Shown one piece after another: positions 37,894-47,426 of a stretch of DNA of 64,000 nt; positions within the stretch are counted from its first letter, which is position 1; every line of letters begins with the position of its first letter. The notes below the pieces were generated by a model, which worked only from the letters and a program-made list of their open reading frames with translations, was not told where the DNA came from and did no database searches. This DNA comes from Xanthomonas hortorum pv. pelargonii. Its GTDB lineage: Bacteria > Pseudomonadota > Gammaproteobacteria > Xanthomonadales > Xanthomonadaceae. The position numbers and the translations under genes are program-made. Location of the stretch: NCBI RefSeq assembly GCF_024499015.1, contig NZ_CP098604.1, positions 1,612,001 to 1,676,000 on the forward strand, given 5' to 3'.

Positions 37894-39108
37894 ATGGCCG
37901 AGGGCAAATCCACCGTCGTCATCCGACGTGTCAAGAAGGTGCAGGGCGGCGGCCATCATGGCGGCGCCTGGAAAGTGGCGTTTGCCGACTTCGTGACCGC
38001 GATGATGGCCTTCTTCCTGGTGCTGTGGCTGATGGCCGCCACCACCAAGGAGCAGCGCGCGGCGATCTCGGAATACTTCCGCAATCCCAGCCCGTTGTCG
38101 GGCAAGTCGCTGGCGCCTTCGCCGGGCATGAACGGGCCGGGCGGTGCCAGCACCTCGATGATCAAGCTCGGCGGCACCGCCGACATGGCCAAGGGGCAGA
38201 AGGACGAAATGGGCCGCAAGCGCGACAACGCTGCGGATACCACCGAAGACAGCCGCGCCAAGGACAAGAAGCGCCTGGAAGCGCTGATGCAGGACCTGAA
38301 GGAAGCCATCGACAAGAGCCAGGCGCTGGAGCCGTTCAAGGACCAGTTGCTGCTCGACCTCACGCCCGATGGCCTGCGCATCCAGATCGTGGACAAGCAG
38401 AACCGCCCGATGTTCGACATCGGCCGCGATCAGCTCAAGCCGTACACGGTGGACATCCTGCGCGAGCTGTCCAGCTTCATCAATCAGGTGCCCAACCACA
38501 TCAGCATCACCGGCCACACCGACACCACCGCCTACAGCAGCGATGCCGGTTACACCAACTGGGAACTCAGTGCCGACCGCGCCAATGCCGCGCGCCGTGC
38601 GCTGGTGGGCGGCGGCATGGCCGATGCCAAGGTCACCCGTGTGGTGGGCTTGTCCTCGTCGGTGCTGTTCGACAAGACCAACCCGCAGAATCCGATCAAC
38701 CGCCGCATCAGCATCGTGGTGATGACCCAGGACGCCGAGCAGACCGCGTTGGCCGGCGCCGGCCAGGGCGTGGCGCTAGGTAAATCCACCCACGATGCCG
38801 ACACCCATGTGCCGGATCTGAGTGCGGCGGCGGCCACCGGGACTGCTTCTGTGGGCACGCCGGCTGCGGTGCCTGCTGCGGGTAAGGCGGCGAGTGTATC
38901 GGTGGGTCCGGGTGCGGCGGCAGCGGCGCCAACCGCAACCGGCACACCGGCTGCGGCAGCGACCACGGCCACTGGCGCAGCGCCGGCTGCACCGCGCATC
39001 TCCACACGTACCCAGGTCGCCTCGGCTGCCGCGCTGGCCAAGGCTGCCGAGGCCGCTGTGGCTGCGGCGCCGCGCACTGCGGTCAGCACTGCGCCCGAGC
39101 AGCGCTGA
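37894..39108 (+). CDS. motB: Flagellar motor protein MotB with long Ala-rich tail
   Basis: Stator subunit with one membrane helix (residues 26-48), the proton-binding Asp32 in FADFVTAMMAF, and a C-terminal OmpA-like peptidoglycan-binding domain (about 190-300, ITGHTDTTAY and NRRISIVVM). The chain is 404 residues, about 100 longer than E. coli MotB. The surplus is a low-complexity Ala/Thr/Pro tail after residue 300, whose role is unknown. GCAGTC before the ATG gives no clear ribosome site; coupling to motA is likely. Confidence 0.96.
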   Translation: MAEGKSTVVIRRVKKVQGGGHHGGAWKVAFADFVTAMMAFFLVLWLMAATTKEQRAAISEYFRNPSPLSGKSLAPSPGMNGPGGASTSMIKLGGTADMAKGQKDEMGRKRDNAADTTEDSRAKDKKRLEALMQDLKEAIDKSQALEPFKDQLLLDLTPDGLRIQIVDKQNRPMFDIGRDQLKPYTVDILRELSSFINQVPNHISITGHTDTTAYSSDAGYTNWELSADRANAARRALVGGGMADAKVTRVVGLSSSVLFDKTNPQNPINRRISIVVMTQDAEQTALAGAGQGVALGKSTHDADTHVPDLSAAAATGTASVGTPAAVPAAGKAASVSVGPGAAAAAPTATGTPAAAATTATGAAPAAPRISTRTQVASAAALAKAAEAAVAAAPRTAVSTAPEQR

Positions 39109-39517
39109 CCGCGTTGCGCGACACCTGGCAGCAGGTGTCAGGTGGCTGAAGACGGCGCGCTGTCTTGCATGCAGCTGCTGACCAGGATCCGCGCCGCGCA
39201 CCGCTGCAAGCGAGACGCGCCGGTGTTGCTGAGAGCGTCTGAAAACGCCTCCCCAGGAGTTGTGAGATGGCTGCGGGCGGCGCGTCGTCTTACATACCGA
39301 TCCTGACAGGCCTCCGCGCCGCCTGACGGTGAGCGCACCCGCTGTGTCAGCCCCTTCAGGCTGTCCCAGACCCCGGCATTAGCTGACTCCATCACGCGAC
39401 CGGATCGATCGATGCATCGGCCCGGAAGGCCGCCGTTGACGGGCCTGACGGCGTCGAGCAAGCCGGGTCACGCACAAGCGCCTAGAATGGCCGGCCATTC
39501 CCAGCGTCGAGAACACC
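39109..39517. other. 409-bp gap with a diverged direct repeat, no gene
   Basis: Two roughly similar segments (about 39142-39240 and 39264-39355) share the order 'GGCGGCGCG..TCGTCTT/CTGTCTTGC', 'GATCCTGAC/GACCAGGATCC' and 'CCGCGCCGC'. They may be an old duplication. No open frame is supported. Confidence 0.4.
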
Positions 39518-40106
39518 GTGTCCCGCAATTCAAAGGCCAAGCGCGACAAGCGCAAGAAGCAGCTCCCCAAGCGTCCGATCGTCCGTCTGGACCAGGCGCC
39601 ACAGGTCACCAACCACGCCGTGCTGCAGGATGCCGATGGTCGCGTGGTCGCTGCGATCGGTCTGCAGGGTGGCAGCGAGTGGATGCTGTCGATCGGCGGC
39701 CAGACCATGGGCAGCGCCGACAACCCGGTCCCGATGCTGGCCATGCTCAAGCACCTGGCCAACCTGCAGGAAGCCGAAGGCAAGACCATCTCGCTGGAAT
39801 ATTCGACCCAGCTGCAGCAGATGATCGACGACCTGGCCGCCGAAGACGGCAAGACCGCCGAGGAATACCTGACCACGCTGGTGGCCGAATTCCAAAACGC
39901 CGATGCCGATGAAGACGGCGATGACGCTGCAGAAGACGCAGCCGCCGACGCCGGCACCGACGCCGTTGCGGAAGATGCGGCTGGCGACGACGCTGCCAGC
40001 GACGACGACAGCGCGGCAGGAAGACGCAGACGCCAGCGATGCCGCAACCGACGACGCCGACGGCGAGACGGCCGGCAAGAAGCCGAAGAAATCCAAGAAG
40101 GCCTGA
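39518..40106 (+). pseudogene. Acidic-tailed protein gene with a frame change near its 3' end
   Basis: A GTG start (39518) begins a protein with a basic N-terminus (SRNSKAKRDKRKKQLPKR), a compact domain to about residue 130 (GGSEWMLSIGGQTMGS, KTISLEYSTQLQQMID) and an Asp/Glu/Ala-rich tail. Near 40008-40020 the acidic reading jumps to the next frame, which continues with QEDADASDAATDDADGE and ends in a lysine cap (KKPKKSKKA) at 40106. In the original frame the text turns into an arginine run and fuses to the DUF4031 gene. A one-base insertion fits. No family recognised. Sequencing error is possible. Confidence 0.6.
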
Positions 40107-40114
40107 CCCGGCCG

Positions 40115-40399
40115 ATGGCCGTCTACGTCGACGATGCGGTGCATCTGTGGCGCGAGCAGCGCTGGGCGCACCTGCTCGGCGATACGCTGGACGAACTGCA
40201 TGCGATGGCGGCGCGGCTGGGCATTCCCCGCCGCGCCTTCCAGAACAAACTCAGCGGCGCGCACTACGACGTGCCGGCACCGTTACGCATCGAGGCGATC
40301 GCGCTCGGTGCCATCGCCATCTCCCGTCACACCGATCGCGTACTGCTCAAGGCCTTGATCGCCAACGCGCGTGCGCAGGCGCTGGGCGAGGTGCCGTGA
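40115..40399 (+). CDS. DUF4031 protein
   Basis: A 94-residue protein with the family start MAVYVDDAVHLWR, the middle GDTLDELHAMAARLGIPR and FQNKLSGAHYDV, typical of DUF4031. Function unknown. The ATG at 40115 comes eight bases after the stop of the restored upstream reading frame, so the two genes were probably coupled. Because of the frame change upstream, it is also readable as the C-terminal part of a 293-residue fusion. Confidence 0.85.
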   Translation: MAVYVDDAVHLWREQRWAHLLGDTLDELHAMAARLGIPRRAFQNKLSGAHYDVPAPLRIEAIALGAIAISRHTDRVLLKALIANARAQALGEVP

Positions 40400-40403
40400 A
40401 GCG

Positions 40404-40438
40404 GGGATTGGGGAATCGGGAGTGGGGATTCGCAACGG
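40404..40438. repeat. G-rich GGGGATTGGGGAAT segment
   Basis: Starts five bases after the DUF4031 stop; it pairs with the C-rich complement at 40773-40806 across 340 bp. Confidence 0.6.
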
Positions 40439-40490
40439 CGGTGGCTGCGGCCTGATCGGCGGCGTGCTTGAGTAGCCCCACCTGCGTGCG

Positions 40491-40657
40491 ATGACCCTGT
40501 CCCGGTAATGCCTGTCGCGCGCAGGCACGCTCCTACGTGACAGATGTTCTGACCTGGAGGTCTTCTTCCATTTCCAAACGGCATGCCTCTGTAGGAGCGC
40601 GCTTGCGCGCGAGAGGCTGTCCCGTTAACGCCCCATCGCGCGCCAGCGCGCTCCTAC
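40491..40657. repeat. REP-type hairpins, one half copy and one full inverted pair
   Basis: GTAGGAGCGCGCTTGCGCGCG (40591-40611, one base over a complete arm) faces CGCGCGCCAGCGCGCTCCTAC near 40637-40657. A lone half copy lies at about 40520-40540. The same unit forms the perfect pair at 44262-44331. Confidence 0.8.
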
Positions 40658-40772
40658 GTGGCAGTCGGTGGGCCGTTAAATGCCTGCGCCAGACCACACG
40701 CTTCGCGTCCTGCCGCGCCAGCGCGCACAACTCACCGCTCAACCCGACCCCGACACACCCCAAGACCGCTCT

Positions 40773-40806
40773 CGCGAATCCCCAATCCCGATTCCCCAAT
40801 CCCCAA
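40773..40806. repeat. C-rich complement of the heptamer repeat
   Basis: AATCCCCAATCCCGATTCCCC-type text that ends at the stop codon of the gene on the minus strand. The region 40658-40772 holds nothing else I can support. Confidence 0.6.
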
Positions 40807-40809
40807 TCC

Positions 40810-41361
40810 TCAGAACGCCTCATTCCCCAACCGCACTTCCACGTCCAGCAACGAGGTCAGTGCCATCATCGCTTCATCGTCGCGGCTGAGGGCGATCCAG
40901 CCGGCGTAGGCGTCGCCACCGGTGTTCCAGTTCCACAGCGAATAGCCATGTTCGCGCAGGCGATCGAAGGCCACCGCCATCAGATCGGGCACGCTCAGGC
41001 CGTTGGCGAACTCTTCGTCGTCCAGGTCGCCGCCCCAGGCGATGCGCAGGTTCCAGCGCGCGCTGAGTTCGTCGATGGCGGCAATGAATGAGTCGGTGTC
41101 CTTCCAGTCGACGAAGAAGCCCGAGCGCCAGTCGATCGCGTCCTTCAACGCCCACAGCCAGGCATCGTCGCCTTCGTCTTCATCCAGGTCGGCCTGCGCT
41201 TCGCGCCAGGCATCGAACTGGGCAAGCGCAGTTTCTTCGTCGCCGGGATTGATCAGCAGCAGCAGATTCCACACCCGCCCCGGATGATCGTCGACATCGT
41301 CTTCGTCGCCTTCGGGCTGCAGGCCTTCGTCGTCTTCGTAATCGGCACTGTTGTCGGGCAT
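40810..41361 (-). CDS. Acidic protein of unknown function
   Basis: A 183-residue protein with a very acidic N-terminus (MPDNSADYEDDEGLQPEGDED) and a Trp-rich folded part (VWNLLLLINPGDEETAL, GYSLWNWNTGGDAYAGW). No signal peptide or membrane segment. The pattern resembles the DUF6630-type proteins I recall, but I hold this loosely. ATG at 41361 is chosen at the acidic start; an upstream frame is rich in unlikely residues. It converges on DUF4031 and is divergent from DUF3297. Confidence 0.72.
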   Translation of the reverse strand: MPDNSADYEDDEGLQPEGDEDDVDDHPGRVWNLLLLINPGDEETALAQFDAWREAQADLDEDEGDDAWLWALKDAIDWRSGFFVDWKDTDSFIAAIDELSARWNLRIAWGGDLDDEEFANGLSVPDLMAVAFDRLREHGYSLWNWNTGGDAYAGWIALSRDDEAMMALTSLLDVEVRLGNEAF

Positions 41362-41525
41362 GGCGGTCTCGTTCAAGGGTTGCAGGCGTGAAGTGTGAGG
41401 CCTGGCGCCGCGCAAGCAAACCAACCGGCGCGTGCGGATTCATCGGAAGGGGCTGGTCTTCGCGGCGCAGGACCGTATCCTGTGCGGCCGAAGACGGCCA
41501 TCCCGGCCGCCATGACGCCTTTCCC

Positions 41526-41792
41526 ATGAGCGATACCCCTCCCGATCATCTGGCCATCGATGCGCGCAGCCCGTTCCACGATGCCGATGCACTCAACCGC
41601 GGCATCGGCGTGCGTTTCAACGGTGTCGAACGCGACAACGTGGAGGAGTATTCGGTCAGCGAAGGCTGGATCAAGGTGCAGGTCGGCAAGGCGCGCGACC
41701 GTCGCGGCAACCCGATGACGATGAAGATCAAGGGTGAGGTGGTGGCCTACTTCCTGGACACCAAGAGCGACGCCAAGCCTGCTGCCGAGTAA
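41526..41792 (+). CDS. DUF3297 protein
   Basis: An 88-residue protein with the family text MSDTPPDHLAIDARSPFHD and GVRFNGVERDNVEEYSVSEG. Small, soluble, possibly a DNA- or RNA-associated beta protein judging by the WIKVQVGKARDRRGNPMT segment, but function is unknown. The ATG at 41526 is the first of the conserved domain. A 97-bp tandem repeat array starts 30 bp after the stop. Confidence 0.85.
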   Translation: MSDTPPDHLAIDARSPFHDADALNRGIGVRFNGVERDNVEEYSVSEGWIKVQVGKARDRRGNPMTMKIKGEVVAYFLDTKSDAKPAAE

Positions 41793-41821
41793 GAGCGGCT
41801 GACAAAACTACTTTAGGCCGA

Positions 41822-42030
41822 CTGATCTGCGACTTGGCTGCAGGGTCCTTGCCCGTCCACCATCGCGGGACACGCCGCAAGCACGTTCGTGTAGCAGCGA
41901 TGATTGCCGCATTAGCAGCTGATCTGCGACTTGGCTGCAGGGCCCTTGCCCGCCCACCATCGCGGGACACGCTGCAAGTACGTTCGTGTAGCGGCGATGA
42001 CTGCCGCATTAGCAGCTGATCTGTGCCCTA
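41822..42030. repeat. Tandem copies of a 97-bp unit
   Basis: Units begin at 41822 and 41919 and a third start at 42016 merges into the structured element. Each contains CTGATCTGCGACTTGGCTGCAG, CACCATCGCGGGACACGC, AAGTACGTTCGTGTAG and GCCGCATTAGCAG, with only a few differences. The unit includes the left arm of the 270-bp dispersed element. Confidence 0.85.
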
Positions 42031-42304
42031 GCTGCAGGGCCCTCGCCCTCCCACCATCGCGGGACACGCCGCAAGTACGTCCATGTAGGCTCTTACGCGG
42101 CATCCATGCCGCGTAAGGTCCCGCGACAGTGGGAGGGCAAGGACCAGTCAAGATGGTCGGTGTGCATGGTTTTCAATAAAACAGCCGGCAAACTTTCTGG
42201 CGCGGTGCCCTCGCCGATTGCGGGACCGTGTGGCGGCATGGATGCCGCCACCGAGCCTACATGGACGTACTTGCGGCGTGTCCCGCGAGCGGTGAGGGCA
42301 CCGC
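42031..42304. repeat. Structured dispersed element, copy 2 (about 274 bp)
   Basis: The reverse complement of the copy at 25483-25751, with the same two arms and the same middle (GGTCGGTGTGCATG then AAACTTTCTGG). The arms fold into hairpins with GCATCCATGC and GCATGGATGC loops. It lies between DUF3297 and the ABC-2 exporter genes and has no open frame of interest. Confidence 0.85.
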
Positions 42305-42405
42305 GCCCTCGACCCACTCAGCGTTTGATCTGGACGTCCGCGTTTGACCTGAACTTCCGACGGCATCAACCAGCATGCGGCCGACAACACCACTGCACTC
42401 ACCAC

Positions 42406-43163
42406 TCACGCCTTGAGCCGATAACCGCTGCGGAAGATCGCCGCCACCACGCCCAGGCACACGATCAGGAACAGGAAGGTCATGCCGGTGCTCACTGCGA
42501 TGTGCACGTCGGCCTTGCCGTAGAAACTCCAGCGGAAGCCGCTGATCAGATAGACCACCGGATTGAACAAGGTGACCTTCTGCCACAGCGGCGGCAGCAT
42601 GTTGATCGAGTAGAAACTGCCGCCCAGGAAGGTCAGCGGCGTCACCAACATCAGCGGGATCACCTGCAGCTTTTCGAAGCCGTCGGCCCAGATGCCGATG
42701 ATGAAACCGAACAGGCTGAAGGTCAGCGCGGTGAGCACCAGAAAGCCCAGCATCCACAGCGGATGCGCAATCTCGTAGGGCACGAACAGCCGCGCGGTCA
42801 GCAGGATCAGCAAGCCCAGCAACACCGACTTGGTGGCGGCCGCACCGACATAGCCGATCACGATCTCCCACCACGCCACCGGCGCCGACAATACCTCGTA
42901 GATGGTGCCGGCCCAGCGCGGCATGTAGATGCCGAACGAGGCGTTGGAAATGCTCTCGTTGAGCAAGGACAGCATCACCAGGCCGGGAATGATGAAGGCG
43001 CCGTAGCTGATGCCGTCGATATCGCCCATGCGCGAGCCGATCGCCGCACCGAACACCACGAAATACAGTGAGGTCGACAACACCGGCGAGGCGATCGACT
43101 GGGTGAGCGTGCGGAACGCGCGCGCCATTTCAAAGCGGTAGATCGCACCGATCGCATGCCGAT

Positions 43164-43167
<4 letters not shown>
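42406..43167 (-). CDS. ABC-2 type exporter permease
   Basis: Inner-membrane subunit with six helices, 253 residues. [21 protein letters not shown] is the usual cytoplasmic lead-in, and [21 protein letters not shown] and [16 protein letters not shown] are ABC-2 family landmarks. It overlaps the ATPase gene by four bases (ATGA). The substrate is unknown; the set resembles the YadG/YadH pair. No membrane fusion protein is nearby. Confidence 0.92.
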
Positions 43168-44108
<941 letters not shown>

Positions 44109-44261
44109 GTGTTCTGCACTGGAACGATCAGCCGCACAGGGTAGGCCGTGCGCCATGAAGATGGGAGCAGTGTGCATGGGATGGTGTCTCCCGACGTGCG
44201 ACGAGGAGCGTCAGCGAACTGGACCGCGCACGCCTGCTGCGTCTGTTTGTGCGCATCTTCA

Positions 44262-44331
44262 TGTAGGAGCGCGCTTGCGCGCGATGAGGCTTTCCCGCCA
44301 ATGCCCCATCGCGCGCAAGCGCGCTCCTACA
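44262..44331. repeat. REP-type perfect inverted repeat
   Basis: Two 25-base arms (TGTAGGAGCGCGCTTGCGCG... and its exact complement) around a 20-base loop, in the gap between the ABC exporter and the antiporter genes. Same unit as at 40591-40657. The flanking 44109-44261 shows no gene. Confidence 0.9.
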
Positions 44332-44407
44332 CAACCCGGGCGGCACGACCGCTGCGGCTCCTGCGATTCCCCAATCCCGATTCTCTATTCCCGCGCGCAT
44401 CAGCGCG

Positions 44408-46045
44408 TCACGCCCGCTTGCGCGACTCGATCAGATCCAGATTGCGCACCAGCCGGCGCGACAGGTCGTCGGAAATCTCGCGGCGGCGCGCGAGCTTGAA
44501 CAACTCGTTGCGCTCGGCCACCAATGCGGCATGACGGAACTGGCGCAGCGCCTGTTCGTAGGCGCCGGCCTCTTCCGGATCGGTCTCGGCCATGTCCACC
44601 GCGCCGAGCTTGCGTTGATAGCGCTGGCTGACCTGATTGGCCGCCGCGTTGTAGCGCTCGGCATGCTTGCTGCCATCCACCAGCCGCTGGCGTAGTTTTT
44701 CCACCGCTTCCAGCGCGGCCTGCGAGGCGGCCTTCACCGCCAGGTCTTCCTTGAGCTGTTCGTCTTCTTCTTCGGGCAGCTCCAGCCCGCGCAGCAGCGG
44801 CGGCAACGCCACGCTGGCGACCAGCAACGAGACCAGGATGACCGAGGCGGCCAGAAAGATCGCCAACTGGCGGGCCGGGAACGGTGAGCCGTCTTCCAGC
44901 ATCAACGGCAACGTGAGCACGCCGGCCAGGGTGATCGCACCGCGCACGCCGGCCAGCGAGACCGCCACCACGATGCGCCACGGCGGGCTGACATGCTGCT
45001 CGCCGCGCCACTGCGCCTTGAAGATGTTCCAGCGCAGCGACAGGAACACCCATACGAAGCGCAACGCCATCAGGCTGGCGCTGATGGTGGCCACGTACAC
45101 CGCCAGCCACCACGGATTGAGGTGACCGGCTTCCTGCACGCTGCGCACCGCCCCGTCCAGGATGCCCGGCAACTGCTCGCCCAACAGCACGAAGATGATG
45201 CCGTTGAAGGTGAACTGCACCGTGTCCCACACCGCCGAGCGCTGCAGCCGCATATTGCCCGGCGCGTTGCCGGCCATTTCCACGTAACTCATGGTGACGC
45301 CGGCGGCCACGGCAGCCAGGATGCCCGAAGCATGGAAGGCTTCGGCCAGCAGATAGGCCGCGAACGGGGTGAGCAGGTTGACCAGGATCGCCGAACCCGG
45401 CTCCTCGCCGAAGTGGCGCCAGATCCAGGCCTGGATGCGGCTCAGGCCGAAGGTGGTCGCCACGCCCAATGCCAGCCCGGCCAGCGCCACCCACAGGAAG
45501 GTCAGCGAGGCGGTGGCGATCGAGAAGCTGCCGGTCAGCACCGCCGCCACTGCGAACTGGAAGCACACCAGACCGGAGGCATCGTTGAGCAACGACTCGC
45601 CTTCCAGGATGTGCATCAGCCGCTTGGGAATCGGCACCTTGGAGGCGATCGAGGACACCGCCACCGGGTCGGTCGGCGAGATGATCGCGGCCAGCGCGAA
45701 GGCCACCGCCAGCGGCATCGCCGGGATCAACCAATGGATCAGCAGGCCCGCGCCGACCACGGTGAACACCACCAGGCCCAGCGCCAGTTCCAGGATGGCC
45801 GCCTTGTCGCGGAACAGGCCTTGTTTGGGAATGCGCCAGCCATCCAGAAACAGCAGCGGCGGCAGGAACAACAGAAAGAACAATTCCGGTTCCAGCTCGT
45901 GCCCGGCATCGAACACACCGGAGACCACCGCGCCGAGCGCGATCTGGACCAACGGCAAAGGCAACGAGAACGGCAGGATGCGGATCAGATAACCGCTGGC
46001 CGCGACCGCCAGCAACATGGCGAGGACGACATCGATCGAATGCAT
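44408..46045 (-). CDS. CPA1-type Na+/H+ antiporter
   Basis: A 545-residue antiporter. The first ~410 residues carry about 12 membrane helices with the family texts SPTDPVAVSS and GESLLNDASGLV, which hold the key acidic residues. The last ~130 residues form a charged cytoplasmic helix-rich tail. It fits the YjcE/NhaP group. The ATG at 46045 starts the first helix (MHSIDVVLAMLLAVAASG). Whether Na+ or K+ is moved cannot be told. It stands alone. Confidence 0.93.
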   Translation of the reverse strand: MHSIDVVLAMLLAVAASGYLIRILPFSLPLPLVQIALGAVVSGVFDAGHELEPELFFLLFLPPLLFLDGWRIPKQGLFRDKAAILELALGLVVFTVVGAGLLIHWLIPAMPLAVAFALAAIISPTDPVAVSSIASKVPIPKRLMHILEGESLLNDASGLVCFQFAVAAVLTGSFSIATASLTFLWVALAGLALGVATTFGLSRIQAWIWRHFGEEPGSAILVNLLTPFAAYLLAEAFHASGILAAVAAGVTMSYVEMAGNAPGNMRLQRSAVWDTVQFTFNGIIFVLLGEQLPGILDGAVRSVQEAGHLNPWWLAVYVATISASLMALRFVWVFLSLRWNIFKAQWRGEQHVSPPWRIVVAVSLAGVRGAITLAGVLTLPLMLEDGSPFPARQLAIFLAASVILVSLLVASVALPPLLRGLELPEEEDEQLKEDLAVKAASQAALEAVEKLRQRLVDGSKHAERYNAAANQVSQRYQRKLGAVDMAETDPEEAGAYEQALRQFRHAALVAERNELFKLARRREISDDLSRRLVRNLDLIESRKRA

Positions 46046-46310
46046 GAAAAACCCGGAAGAAGAAACGGTGCGCGTACGGCATCGCATCGTGCAACGCACA
46101 ACTAACGCGCCGAAGGGAACATACCGGTTTGCAGGCGGCGATGAAACCACCGCGCGGTCTGGGCCTGGCGCAGTCCTGTGCGGTGACCGCCCAGAGGGTG
46201 TCGTGCTGCAGCTCTGTGGGGTGTCTGTCGATTAAACGCTGTTGGATACGCTGCCGGATGGACAAGCAGCTCCACTCCACCACGATACGCAGATCCGATA
46301 GGTCGGCGCG
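46046..46310. other. Gap upstream of the antiporter gene, no further gene seen
   Basis: Short open frames on both strands without supporting features. The antiporter promoter should be here, but no clear match is visible. Confidence 0.3.
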
Positions 46311-46358
46311 ACGCAGCCGGCAACGTAATCGCTCGCTAGGTCACGTTGCCGGCTGCGT
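46311..46358. repeat. Perfect 16-base inverted repeat
   Basis: ACGCAGCCGGCAACGT and ACGTTGCCGGCTGCGT separated by 16 bases. No T-run follows on either strand. It lies 25 bp downstream of the gene at 46383-47030 and may act as its terminator or as an RNA-stabilising hairpin. Confidence 0.75.
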
Positions 46359-46382
46359 GCCACGCAGATTCGCAAGACGGGA

Positions 46383-47030
46383 TCAGCGGTGGTGAGCGCG
46401 CTTGTTCGCGTGCGGCTTCGATGGCCCAGTGCCCTCGACCGGGACCAGGAAGGTCGCTTCATGCAGTTTCAGCGTGGAATCGTAGTGACCCACCGTCACC
46501 TTGACCGCCTTGACCTTCTTCTTGAACGCGTACGTCCACTGCGCGCCGACCATCTGCTGCCCGGGCTTCTGACCGTCAGCGTCTCCGACGAGTTTGATGC
46601 GCACAGGGTAATTGCCTGCGCCACCGTTGTCCGCATCGTTGGCATCGAACACATCGATATGCGCTTTCGAAAACGCCAGCGTCGACGGACCGCCGCCCTT
46701 GTAGTTGGCGCTGTCGCCGAATCCGATATTTTTATAGCTATAGGTCAGCAGGATCACTTGCGTAGGAACCCAGGAGCCACCGCCGTAATTGGGAATTTTC
46801 ACCTTGGCCACGCGTGCGGAATCCACCGTGAACTCCCACTCGCCGGGGACGATCCATTTCTGACCTGGCCGATAGATGTCACTCGCAGGGGCAGTAGCGG
46901 TCGCTGACGGCGCATGCGTCGGCGTTGGCGTGACGGCTGCTGCCTGTGCAGTGCTGGATAACGCCAGCGCACCTACCGCCAACCATGCCGGCAGTACCAA
47001 TCGATTGAATTCACTCTTTTTGGATTTCAT
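46383..47030 (-). CDS. Exported protein of unknown function
   Basis: A 215-residue protein with a signal peptide (MKSKKSEFNRLVLPAWLAVGALALSSTAQA), a Thr/Pro/Ala linker (about 33-50) and a beta-rich C-terminal domain (WEFTVDSARVAKVKIPNYG, VILLTYSYKNIGFGD, KLHEATFLVPVEG). This has the look of a DUF4352-type immunoglobulin-like fold, but the match is not firm. It ends in a His/Lys-rich tail. ATG at 47030 begins the signal peptide. Confidence 0.75.
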   Translation of the reverse strand: MKSKKSEFNRLVLPAWLAVGALALSSTAQAAAVTPTPTHAPSATATAPASDIYRPGQKWIVPGEWEFTVDSARVAKVKIPNYGGGSWVPTQVILLTYSYKNIGFGDSANYKGGGPSTLAFSKAHIDVFDANDADNGGAGNYPVRIKLVGDADGQKPGQQMVGAQWTYAFKKKVKAVKVTVGHYDSTLKLHEATFLVPVEGTGPSKPHANKRAHHR

Positions 47031-47426
47031 GTTCTACAGCCTCTGAGCACTGATCATCACGCAAGGGCATGAATGGTAATTGCACTGTCCAGCGCTCCTT
47101 CTGCCAATCGCGAACATTCGTGCAGCATTAGGGTGGTCGTGCGACGGTTGCGACCCGATGGGCTTGGTAACGGCTGATCGCGCGGCCCCTGCATCGCTGG
47201 TTCGCCATAGAGTGCTTAAACCGTCAGTCGACATATGTGGCCAGCGCGACTCGAACAGACTCAACCGCAGGCCACCGATCTGCAGTCGCCAGGATGGATG
47301 TGCGATGGCGTTGCAGCACAGCATCGCCATGTAAAAAACGCGTGATGCATCCGCGCCGCATCCGGCCGCGTATCCAGCTATACGATTGCCATCCAGGTGA
47401 TCGCCTACCCAAAGGATCGATGCCTC
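47031..47426. other. Divergent 396-bp control region, no gene seen
   Basis: Between the exported protein gene on the minus strand and the fasciclin gene on the plus strand. GGATCGATGCC precedes the fasciclin ATG. No clear promoter or operator was identified, and short open frames lack support. Confidence 0.4.
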
